DNA from: Phaeosaccion multiseriatum
Lineage: Eukaryota; Ochrophyta, other classes
Direction: 5' to 3'
DNA length: 64,000 bases
Assembly: GCA_965112735.1 (NCBI GenBank)
Contig: OZ218951.1
Coordinates: 2,790,001-2,854,000, forward strand
Made by a program: the position numbers and the translations under genes. This document shows positions 1 through 10,652 of this stretch, in pieces. Every line of letters starts with the position of its first letter. Within the stretch, counting starts at the first letter, position 1. Under the pieces are notes generated by a model. It was not told the DNA's origin. It made no database searches and saw only the letters and a program-made list of their open reading frames with translations.

Positions 1-261
1 TGCCCGAAGTACTCCCCAGATGGCAACAGACGTTTCGATCGCTCAACCTCCTCGAGAGGTTCTCCTCCCTCCCCGGCCACGTTCGCTCGTCGCCTCTGCC
101 TCTAACCCTTCTCCACTGACTTATGCCCCCTCCTTCTCCACACACATGTTGAGTGCATGTGTTTGTGTGGGGTGGGGATAGGGGGGGGGGGGGGGCATAA
201 AGAAAAAGAGACACACTGAAGACGTGCACAGGTGCTCTGTTGTCTGTCCAACAGACAACAG

Positions 262-302
<41 letters not shown>

Positions 303-350
303 CACGCACGCAGGTGGTGAGGTCTTGTGCATCTGTCCGTCCGGCCGTTG
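1..350. other. 3' flank of the RCC1/BTB gene, with CA/GT repeat
   Basis: I see no gene here. The stretch holds a run of G at about 180-195 and a (CA)n microsatellite at about 262-310, just beyond the stop codon of the RCC1/BTB gene. The first 100 bases are not low-complexity and could belong to a gene lying to the left, but no codon structure can be supported. Confidence 0.5.
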
Positions 351-790
351 CTATCTCTTGCCGAGCACCTCAAGAATCAAGTCCCTGCTGAGCGACTTGA
401 AGGCATCTGACTTGGTCACGAGGTCAAAGTGCCGCACAATAAAGCCCAGGCAGAGGTCCCTCAGCTGCAACGCGTTAAACTCATCGCTCATTTGTAGCAA
501 CACAGACGCGTTCTCAATGTTGATACCCTTTTGCAGCGTCAACTCGCACATGCTCTTGAGTCGGTCAATCGTGTACAAATCCGCGGCAATGTACAGCTCA
601 ATCGCATTCTCGGCGGAAATGTCCACCGTGTCGGAGTAAATGTACTCCATCAACGCTAGGAAAACAGGGTGACGAATATGCGGGATGACCACCTCCTTCT
701 CCACGCTCTCTCGCATGCCGGAGCTAAACATGGCGCGGAAGTGCTGGCAACGTACCGCCAGCACGGCTTTGTGGCAGTACACCGGCTGAC

Positions 791-825
<35 letters not shown>

Positions 826-2421
826 TTGGGCGTGTGTGTGTTTGGGGGGGGGGGGGCGGGTGAGTGAGTTGGTTGGTGGGTGTGAGTGTTGTGTGTGTGG
901 TGGCGGGGGTGAGGGGGGTTGGATGGGTGGGTGGTGGTGGTCGTAAGAAAACACGCTTGGATGCACCATGGTAAGCACAGACAAAAACGGAGGAGAGAGA
1001 GACCACTTTTGCCTTTCCCCCCTCCCCAGCTGCTCCTTGGTCTCACTCCATACTCCTCCATACTCCTCCATACTCCTCCTCCTCCTTACTCCTCCTCCTC
1101 ACCTCGACGATGAATGTAACGTCGCTAAAGTCCTGCTCTCCAATGAGATTCTTGAGGTCCATGAGGAAGGAAGAGTTTGCCGCCGCCGCCCCTCCATTCA
1201 CTCCGGGATCCACCAGTGCCGCTGTGTGTTCATTGTAGGACGCCACTTTGGTCACTCGAAGCGCGTTGAGAGGCTCCACCAGCCGAGGAACCGTCACCTG
1301 TGAGTAGGAGGAGGGAGAGAGGGAGGAGGAGGAGGAGGAGGAGGAGGAGGAGGAGGAGGAGGAGGAGGAGGAGGAGGAGCAGGAGTAGGACGAGGAGGAG
1401 AAGGAGTGGGAGGAAGAGGAGGAGGTGAGTGAGGAGGAGTACAAGAGAAGGACGGAACACAACCATTAGTCCCTCCTCTCATTCCCCCCCCCCCCGCCCC
1501 CCCCCACTCCTCCTCCTCCTCCTGCTGCTGTTGCCTTCTATCTAACCCACCTTGAGCACATCACCATGGCCGAGCTTTCCATGGTCCCCATTTCCCCATG
1601 TGTACACCTTGCCACTGTCGGTCAGGCCAACCGTATGACTCCATCCGCATGTGATTTGCACCAGCACACGCTTGTTCAGCGACTCTACCAGGCAAGGCGT
1701 CGTTTTGTTCACCTGTAGCAGTTGGCGATAGAGCAACCGCAACGGGCAACCAGGTGAGGAGGAGGAGAGGGAGGAGGAGGAGGTGGGGGAGGGGGAGGGG
1801 GAGGAGGAGGAGGAGGAGGAGGAGGAGGAGGAGGAGGAGGAGGAGGAGGAGGAGGAGGAGGAGGAGGAGGAGGGGGAGGAGGAGGAGGAGGAGGAGGAGG
1901 AGGGGAAATCCGATCCCGCTGACACCATCAATACGGCTAGGGAACTATCTCCCATGTTTCTCCCATTGCCCCCACCCCGACCATCCCCCATCCCCCACCC
2001 ACACACCCACACACACCCACACACACCCACACGCAGTCCCCTCTCCTATCCCACTCCCCTCCTCTCCTTTCCCTTTGTTGTCCCACTCGTCCCCTCTCCT
2101 CTCTTGCTCCCCTTGGGGTTTGTCCCACTCCTCACCTTGTCCCCATGCCCTAGCTGTCCGTGCTCTCCTCCACCCCATGTGTACAGCAGGCCATCCTCCG
2201 TGATGGCCGCGCTGTGGAAGCCCCCACACGCCACGTGCTTGACACGCTTGTCCAGGAGGTACTCAATCACGCGTGGGGTGGACTGATTCCGCTCACTGCA
2301 GTGCCCCAGCCGCCCGAACTTGCCTGAGGAGGAGGAGGAGGAGGAGGAGGAGCGAGGATGAGGAGGAGCAGGAAGAGGAGCGAGGAGGGGTGTGGGGGAG
2401 GGGAATATATACATAATATAT

Positions 2422-2452
<31 letters not shown>

Positions 2453-2957
2453 CTTTCTCTCTCTCACCTTCACCCCATGTATATACGTCTCCATCATCTG
2501 TGAGGCAGGCGGTGTGAAAGCCACATGCAGCCACCTGTCCCAAGGACGAGGCACAAGGGAGGAGGGACGAGGGATTCCATGGACAGGTACGAGGGGGGGG
2601 AGGAAGGCATTCAATGGTACGCAGGTCGGGGATGCAATTAGAGACAGAGAGGCATTGTTTCAGTTTCAGTTCATTGACCTCGATCACGAACAATGGACGT
2701 CCATAGTAGTCACAGTTCAGTTGAGTTCAGTTCAATGAGACAACTTAGCTAACCAACCTGCTTGATGTGCTTCCCTCTGAAGCCCTCCAACATGCGCGGC
2801 AAGTACTGATGTCCCTCCATCTCAGCGTGCCCCACCACACCATTCTCCTTGTCTCCCCACGTGTACACCTGACCGTCGCTAGACAGGACCGCGGTGTGTC
2901 GACTGCCGCACGCTATCTCCGTCACCTGTGTGTGTGGGTGGGTGTGTGGGTGTGTGG

Positions 2958-2989
<32 letters not shown>

Positions 2990-3207
2990 AAAGCAAAGTG
3001 CAAATCCCACACATGTAGACAGAGAGATATATAGGAAGATGAGTAGGTGGGTTGATGGATGGATAGATAGATGCAATACAGGCATGTAAGGAGAAGCAGT
3101 CGGAGTAAGGGCGGTGGAAGGAGGGGTGGAAGGAGTAAGCAAAGATGCCTCACCTCGCCCCAGCACAACAACAACAACAGCAACAACAACAACAAAAGAA
3201 CAACAGC

Positions 3208-3253
<46 letters not shown>

Positions 3254-4598
3254 CCAAGACACATTCTCCGCGCCCTACTTTGCCCCCCCCCCCCCCCTCA
3301 CCTTGACACCTTCCCTGTACAAGTGCTCCACTCTGTTGGGGGTGGAGTGCCCCCTCTCGTTACCGTGCCCGAGCTTGCCGTACATGCCGCCCCCCCACGT
3401 GTAGAGCTCTCCGTTGTCTGTCACTGCCGCGGTGTGGTAGCTCCCACACGTTGCCTGTTTGTTGTTGTTGTGTTGTTGTGTGTGTGTGAGAGAGAGAGAG
3501 AGAGAGTGCGGACAGCGACAAAGAGAATCACAAGTAAGGACGAAGTGCAAGTTTCGTGGTGAATCTCCATCTTGGTTGCACTTGCACAAGACGACACAGG
3601 CATATGATACGCAGATGAATCTCTTTCCCCCTGCTTCTATGAACAGAGCGGGTACAGACACAACAGGCCAGGCCCATGAGGCCCATGGGCATGGGCAAAG
3701 GAGAGGGAGGATGATGTACATCGCTAGAGAGGACGGACGGACCCCCCAGCCCGACAGACACACCAGCAGATGGCAGCAGATGGCAACAGATGGGCAGGCG
3801 CAGCTGACCCCCTCCCCTCCCCCCGTCCCCCTCCCTCATACCTGTACGATGTTCTTCCCCACCAACGCCTCGGCCAGCCTGGGCACGTACTTCCAGCCAT
3901 TGTCGCCGTGCCCCAGCCGACCGTCGTCCCCCCTGCCCCATGTGTAGACCTTGCCGTCCTCTGCGTGGGGGGTGTGGAGGGGAGTTGGGAAGATGAAGAA
4001 GACAAAGAGAGAGAGAGGGAGAGAGAGAGAGAGCAATGAGGGATATGCGACATTTCAATTAATAAGAGCGATGGGGGGTAACAGGTCTAGCCTACAAACG
4101 TCAGGGGTGTGCGAGATGGAAAGAACAAAAGAGTGCTTGCCCCCACGTTGCATGCAAACACGGTGTGCTGCTTACTTGTGAGAACGACGGTGTGGCCACT
4201 ACCGCAGGCGATCTGCACCACGTCCTTGGATTTGAGGGCGTCCACAAGAGTGGGGTTGCTTTGGTCGTTCGTGTCCCCAAGCCCGAGCTGGCCGTCCTCC
4301 CCTCTGCCCCAGGAAAACACTTGATGGGAAGGGCGGAGAGAAAGGGAGGGGGAGGTCGAAACGCGATGTACGTCCATCGTTCACGTGCCATGAGAAACGC
4401 GACAGCAGCAGCCAAGGCAGGGGGGGCGGGGGGGGGGGCGGGAGATTGAAGACTGAAGACTGAGTCGGAAGAGCGAGTTGCGGGCGGGTGAAGGAAGGGG
4501 GGAGGAAGAGGTGACAGGCAAAGCACATCTCTCAGCACGCCTTTCCATCGAGGAAGGAGATCTTGGTACTCACGTATTCCAGAGACAGGGTCCCCCAT
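351..4598 (-). CDS. RCC1-repeat and BTB domain protein (RCBTB-like)
   Basis: Ten exons on the minus strand: 4598-4574, 4322-4176, 3960-3842, 3454-3302, 2925-2758, 2534-2468, 2323-2136, 1712-1551, 1297-1103 and 791-351. They sum to 1665 bases (554 residues) with consistent phases, close to the length of animal RCBTB1/2. Exons 2-9 encode about seven RCC1 blades, visible as repeated 'ACGxxHT...LTxxGxVYTWGxGxxGxLGHGD' units, which should fold into a seven-bladed propeller. Exons 9-10 encode a BTB domain, from about DFSDVTFIVE through GQPVYCHKAVLAVRCQHFRAMF, followed by a BACK-like tail; the protein ends EVLGKR. Family knowledge: the propeller binds partners and BTB supports dimerisation or cullin-3 recruitment, so a ubiquitin-ligase adaptor role is inferred. 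The start ATG was chosen because its short exon splices in phase to the first blade. The exon 5 donor (GTTGGT) is unusual. Introns carry CTCC, AT and CAA microsatellites. Confidence 0.85.
2404..2456. repeat. AT microsatellite in RCC1/BTB intron
   Basis: An imperfect (TA)n tract lies in the intron between exons 6 and 7 of the RCC1/BTB gene, close to the exon 6 donor. It stands out in an otherwise GC-rich window. Confidence 0.9.
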
Positions 4599-5698
4599 TG
4601 TCACCAGCGGCCCTCTCAGCAGAGAAAAGAGGAAGGGGGGAGATTTTCCTCCTTCTCCAATTTTTTTACGCCTACAAATTTACCCCCACAGCAGTGGCAG
4701 CTGTAGCAGCATTCCCTTCCGCCCCTCACTGACGAGCGGAATACTTCCCACCTCTCTCCTGTGCAAACGGAGGAAGAAGCGGCCAGCGGACAAGATGAAT
4801 GGAACGCGCGCAGCGGGTGGCGACCCCCCCCCTAATCGAAGCAACAGATTCCAACGCTAAATCACCAACTTCTCAAGAAAAAATCCATTCTCCATACTAC
4901 TGTAGTACCCCTTGATCTCGATCAATATCGACCCCGCGAAGGGGCTGTGGCCAGTAGTGAAACTCCACCCTAAGGCTTAAGGCCCGCAACTGGCTATGAC
5001 GCACATATCAAGTAGCGGGTGTCTCTTTCCCAATGAGGGAAAGGGAAAGAGAGGGGGTCTAGTAAACTGAAACTGAAACTGAAACTGAGGCCAAGCACAA
5101 GGCACCCGTACAAATCAAAAGTTCAAAGTCCAAGGCACGCTTGAAGACTGACTTGAAACAGAGAGCGCGCAAGAGAGAGAAGAGCCAGAGACGGCACCGC
5201 AGCACGGAGCATCCTCGTTGACAAAATCGTAAACACTCCCTCTCATTTCTTTTCTTCATGTGATGTTGGTCTGTACTGCCAGGCTTCTACAGGGAGCGAA
5301 CGAGGATGTTCCGTGCTGCGGCGCCGCCTCTGGGTTACTGATGTAATTAATCCTCTAGCGCTGGTTGTGGTACATGTTGTGCTCCATACTTTTTCTCTGT
5401 CTACGGCACCACACGGGCACACTCCCGCTGAGAATTACGTGCGAGAGGAAGCTTACAAGCATTTGTCCCTGTCGCCTCTCCGACCTCTCCTCTATCTGCA
5501 CAACCTACCAGCCGCCCAGACGCCTCCCTGATGCTATGTCCTCACCCTTTCTCCCCTTTCCCCCCCAATTGGTACCAGGGAATGGACTGGGCAGGACTCT
5601 TATGCACCACGTCGCCTCCTCCTCTGAGCAAGTCCATGAATATACTGCATACAGACTGCGGCGCTTCTTAATCTTCTTCAAGGCCACGCATTCCTCTC
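4599..5698. other. Intergenic region with sequence repeated near 41.2-41.6 kb
   Basis: No gene is supported. Short blocks recur near 41.2-41.6 kb in the same orientation: 'ATCACCAACTTCTCAA' at about 4861 and 41243, a block around 'GGCACGCTT(G/C)AAGACT' at 5132 and 41440, and a block around 'CTACGGCAC(C/T)ACACGG' at 5402 and 41596. A further block at 5440-5480 matches 39898-39935. This looks like the degraded flank of a duplicated unit that also includes the ankyrin gene. A short tandem of 'CTGAAA' lies at about 5067-5090. Confidence 0.5.
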
Positions 5699-6395
5699 TC
5701 AGTCCTCGCAGTCGCAGGGGTGGCCGTTGTCGTGCACCCACTGCTTTATGTCCTCAAACACCTCATTCCTCCCCGCATCCCACTCACCCTGGTTGAGCAG
5801 TACCTCAGGGCGAGAGGCTTCGTCCCATGCACACATGACGCTCTCGGATCGCAGCCACTGCAATATTGGCAGGCTCTTGGCATGGCCGACAGCGGTGAAA
5901 CACACACTTTCCCATTCGCACAGGTCATGAGTTTGCATGCAGCCAGCGCAGCGCCTCCAACTTTCCCTTCAACGCAGCAAACAAAGCTCCCGTTCGCCAC
6001 GAGCCTCCCCCTGCCGCATTCAGCTTAGGCCTCACCCTGGGGTGGTTCACAAGGATTTCCAGCACATTGACGTGTACCTCTCGTACAGGCGCTAGCCAAA
6101 CCATGAAGGCAAATGGTGCATTCGCCTCTTTGACAGCATGAGCATTTTTATCGATCGCAACATTCCTCGTTCCACGGGCACGGGTTCTTGTCGGGCAGGT
6201 CTTTGGATCGGAGCCACAGCTTGGCACTTCAAGGCAGCGGCTTCACACAGTTCCTCGTCCCATGCACAGCCGTGGCGATGGAGGGCCTCGCAGATGGGGT
6301 TATCCCCATTTGGCCGCTCCTACAAACGTGTCAACGGAGCAAGGCTGAAGGCTCCTCCGCGTCAAAGGTCGTCTGTGCAGAAGAAGCACCTCCAT
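5699..6395 (-). pseudogene. Decayed copy of the F-box-like/ankyrin gene
   Basis: On the minus strand, pieces of the intact ankyrin protein at 40149-41138 are recognisable in several frames: 'NHPRVRP(K/E)L(N/D)AA', 'LRWLHAN', 'LQWLRSESVMC.WD' and the C-terminal 'KQWVH.NGHPC.CED'. The copy is broken by frameshifts (the open frames 6227-5925 and 5938-5699 are out of register) and by a deletion that removes most of the F-box-like region. The '5-prime' similarity ends near 6395 around 'GAAGGCTCCTCCGCG'. The flank at 5440-5600 also matches the flank at 39898-40030, so the duplication covered more than the coding region. No function is expected. Confidence 0.8.
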
Positions 6396-6642
6396 GTGCT
6401 CCCCTTACTTGAAGTCTTGATCCTCTTCTCCTCCCCCCCGCCGACCTGGCCTCGAGAGAAGTGGAGATGGCACTAAATGGGGGGCTCTCCTCGTCTAATT
6501 AAATTCTCAATTCAATTCCCCTCCTTCCATCTCTCCACCAAAGCCTGCAAACATACCCAAAGATGCCACCCTCTTGAAGGAAGGAGTCTGTGCTTAGGTC
6601 CTCTCTACTTCTGGGGGCGGGGGGATCAACTCCCTGGTTATA
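6396..6642. promoter_or_regulatory. Upstream region of the EGY-like gene
   Basis: This non-coding stretch lies between the ankyrin pseudogene and the ATG of the EGY-like gene. I see no TATA box or other recognisable element, so its promoter role is inferred from position only. Confidence 0.3.
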
Positions 6643-8027
6643 ATGCAGCATGCACATCTCTTCTTCATCCTCTCCTTCGCCTCCTTCCTCAAACCATGGA
6701 CGGGGGTGCAAGGATTTACCGCCCCTGTGCCCAGAGCACAGGTGAGATGCAGCAGTAAGAGTCATGGCTCCTCTTCATCGAGCTCTTCGAGCGCAGCAAC
6801 CACAGCCCTGGTGCGAGTGGGACTCACAATGCCCAGCAGCAGCCGAGCAAGTTGTTTAAGACCAAGCCTATCCTGGAGGGGACGAGGGTCCTCTATCCCG
6901 CTGACGGGACTAAATGGAAAAATGGACGACCTGGCCCTCACTGCGGAGGGTAGGGAGGAGCTCAAGCGGGAAGCGGAGAAGCTAATGGCGAAGGCCAAGG
7001 TTGCGCGCCAAGAGGCAGAGGCGATGGCGGTGCGTGTGTGTGTGTGGGGGGGGGGGGCACGAGAGAGGAAGAGGGAGGAGTGGGCGCAGCGTGAGGATAG
7101 GAGGAAGATGTGCTTTGTAGGTACTCGACGCCTTGTGCTGAGGTTTCACTGTGCGTTCGTTATACATACCCCACCCCCCTTGACCTGGACCTTGTGCACT
7201 TCCGCCCTGCCCTTCCTCTTCTTCACGTTGCTGTGCATACACATGGATTTGTGGGTTGGTTTGTTGTGTTGATTGTGGCAAACAGGCGGAGGCGAGTGTG
7301 AGCCGCCTGGCCGTCGAGGCGATGAAAGAGAAGAGCGACGCAGTCAAGAGAGGGAGAAGAGAGGTGAAGGAGGAGGAGGAGCGAGCAGCGCGAAGGAGGC
7401 AAGGCGCAGCAGCCCGCAGACGCATGATCGAAACCATGGCAAGAGCCACCACCTCAGCAGGAGAAGGAGGAGCAGTTGGGGATACAGGAGCAGGAAGCAG
7501 GAGCGGAGCAACCCCGACCAGGGTGCAGATGGAGAATCAGTACATCCGAGACCTGCTCGTGCGTTACGTGGAGTCAAGAAACAGTGCAGCTCTCCCTCAG
7601 GCACTGGAGGGGGTGGACCTCTTCCAACCGGGGAGCAGCACCAGCGAGATCATGGCAGACGTGATTGACTTCTTCGGAGTGCTGGAGAGCATGGGGGGGG
7701 AAGGTGAGAGTTGAGTTTGAGTTTGAGTTTGAGTTGGCTGGTGATGATTAGGGTGTTGTGTGCCTCTCTTTCGACGTGCTCACTGACTGACCCTCACCCG
7801 CTTACTCACTAACTTGACTTTGCTTGCTCTGATCTGCTATCTATAACCCTTCCTTCCCGCAGCGAGGGAGGCGGGCAAAGAGGCGTACCTGAAAGACGTT
7901 CTGAGGGCCCTCAACGCCTTCGCCCGCTCCCTCGACGACAACAAGCTCCTGCACACGCAGCTCGTGCAAGTCGAGAACCCCAAGGTAACGGGAGGGAGGC
8001 GTGGGGGGGCGTGTGTTTGTGCATGTA

Positions 8028-8058
<31 letters not shown>

Positions 8059-10595
8059 GTGTGTGTGTGTGCGTGTACGTGGGCTCGGTCTGAAGGCATA
8101 TACATACCTACGTAAACTCTCACATTTCGTTTTCTGGCAAGTCCTTGTTACCATCACATTGTGAACAGTACCCCCTCTGCCGGTTGCCTCCCTTCTGCCC
8201 GTCAACCCCTGTGCCCTCCCCCTCTCTCCCCTTCCTTCCCTCCCTCCCTCCCTCCTCCTCCGCCCCATCCACTGCCATCTACCCCCCCACCCCCCCAGTA
8301 CGGCGCCAAGTGGACGAGTTTCCACGAGCGGCTGCAGGAGGTGCTGCATGAAACAGACCCTGCCTCCAGGGAGCGCTTCATGTTCCTGCTCGCCTTCAAA
8401 GCCGCCATGAAGGAGGTACGTGTGTGTGTTCGTGGTGTACAAGTACATGTGTTGGTGGTATACAAGGGAATCGGTCTCTCAACCTCTCTGCTCTCCCTCT
8501 CCCTCTCCCTGCCGCGTCTCTCTCCCTCCCTCCCTCTCTTTGGTGGTGTGTATCAAGGTGGAGGCAAGCAAGAACTGCTTCAGTGTGTTCCATCACATGG
8601 CCTTCCTGTGGGGCGTGGGAGCCGAGCCAGGCAAGCTGCTTCCCCTCGACGCACCCGCTCTCATCGGCATCTACGACAACTCACTCGGAGAGGGCCAGGT
8701 GGGTGGGAACAAAAGTAATTGGGTGGGTGATACGTGGGTACGTGGGGGGGGTACATGAGTGAGTGGGTGAGTGCGTAGAGCCGGATACAGTGGATGGATG
8801 GGGTGGGTGGGCGGATGGGTGGCGTGGGATGGGCTGGAGCTGCCTGCTTGACGGATAGACTGACCTTCCTTCCTTCCTTTCTTCCTTCCTTCCTTCCTTC
8901 CTTTCTCCTTGGTACCACGTCACATCACCATAGACTGCCGTATTCTTCCAGCACGCCCTCACTCCTCGGCTCGGGGACTGGAGGGAGGCCCTACAGGGTA
9001 TGAAGGATATGGACAAGGAGCAGGAGGAGCGAGAGCTCGAGACTCTGAGGCAGCAGCACCTGCAGCAGCTGGTGATACGGCAGCAGCTGCAGTTACAGCC
9101 GCAGAGCGAGAGTAGTACGAGGGGTGGTGAGCTTGCTACGCTCACCACCAAGAATGAAGAGGCGGAGGGGAAGGAGGAAGGGGGGTCGTCGCTGCACTGG
9201 CGAGAGGAGAGGAGGAAGTGCAAGGAGGAGGAGGCCCGGCAGCTGGAGGGACAGGCCATTCAGCAGCTGAAGCGATGGCAGCAGACGCAGCAGGATACAC
9301 AGCAGGAAACAAGGCGGCTTGACGAGCTCACTGCCTTCCTCAGGAGGGAAGGTAATGACCAACGTGGCGGTGATGCTAGTGGCGAGGAAGAGGAGAAGAA
9401 GAAGGAGGAGGAGGAGGAGGAGGAGGAGGAGGAGGAGGAAGACGCGGATCAAACCCGTGCAGCGGCAGCCGCAGGGGCCGCAGCAGCGTCCTTGGCCATG
9501 GGGAGGCGGGCCTTGGACGACGAGAGGAAGATGTTCCCCTCCGTCCTCGCAAGTAAGTATAGGGGGGTCGTAAGCAAGTGTGTGTGTTGCAAGCAAGTGT
9601 GTGTGTGTTGCAAGCAAGTGTGTGTGTGTTGCAAGCAAGTGTGTGTGTGTGTTGCGAGCAAGTGTGTGTGTGTGTTGCAAGCAAGTGTGTGTGTGTGTTG
9701 CAAGCAAGTGTGTGTGTGTTGCAAGCAAGTGTGTGTGTGTGTGTTGCGAGCAAGGGCAGTGTGTGTGTTGCAAGCAAGTGTGTGTGTGTTGCGAGCAAGT
9801 GTGTGTGTTGCGAGCAAGTGTGTGTGTTGCAAGCAAGTTTGTGTATTGCGAGCAAGTGTGTGCGTGTTTTGCAAGGTTCAAGGAGGCAAGAAGGGAAGTT
9901 TTTTGGTGGGGGGAGAACGGAACTACTTTGCAGTACCGTTTTGCTCTGTTGCTCTGTTGCCTTTGCTTTTCTCTTCCCAGCCTTGTTGTGACCTTTTTGT
10001 CTTGTCTATCGCTCCGTGTCATTGTTGCTGCTGTCTGTAGATGGGCCGAATGCGGGCGGCAAGAGGCGGCGGAAGAGGCCTCAGCCTGTGGACTCCGTGG
10101 CGTTGCTTGAGCGACTCAACGACTATCATTTCATGGAGGGGCTCAAGAGGCGGTGAGTCAGGCACTGGAGCAGTTGGTGATACAGCACAGAGCAGAGCAG
10201 TTGGTGATCCACAACAGTTTGTGATACAGCGCAGAAAGGGGCAGAGGTATATGGGCAGGGCAGAGAAGAGCAGAGCACAGCGAGTCAGTCAGTTCCACCC
10301 ACAACCTTGTCAGATGAACTTCTGTTCCTCTCCTCCCCACCTACCTTCCCTCACCCCACCTCCTCCTCCTCCTCCTCCTCCTCTCCAACCCCCCTCCCCT
10401 GCCCCCCCCCCCACTACTCAGCCTGCACATCGAGGGTGCTGACTTACCCGTGATGGCGTCCATGCAAGGGGTGGATCGCCAGGAGGGGGTCATCGGAGGC
10501 AGGGCGGACTTGGCACGAGTCATAGAGGGAGCGCTCAATGCTATTTCGGGCCCCTTAGGCTCGGATGATGACGATGACGGCAACGTCGGCTCCTC

Positions 10596-10652
<57 letters not shown>

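Noticed and set aside
9580-10110. Long plus-strand frames rich in Cys-Val ('CVASKCVCV')
   Set aside because: They are translations of the GT-rich minisatellite in an intron of the EGY-like gene.
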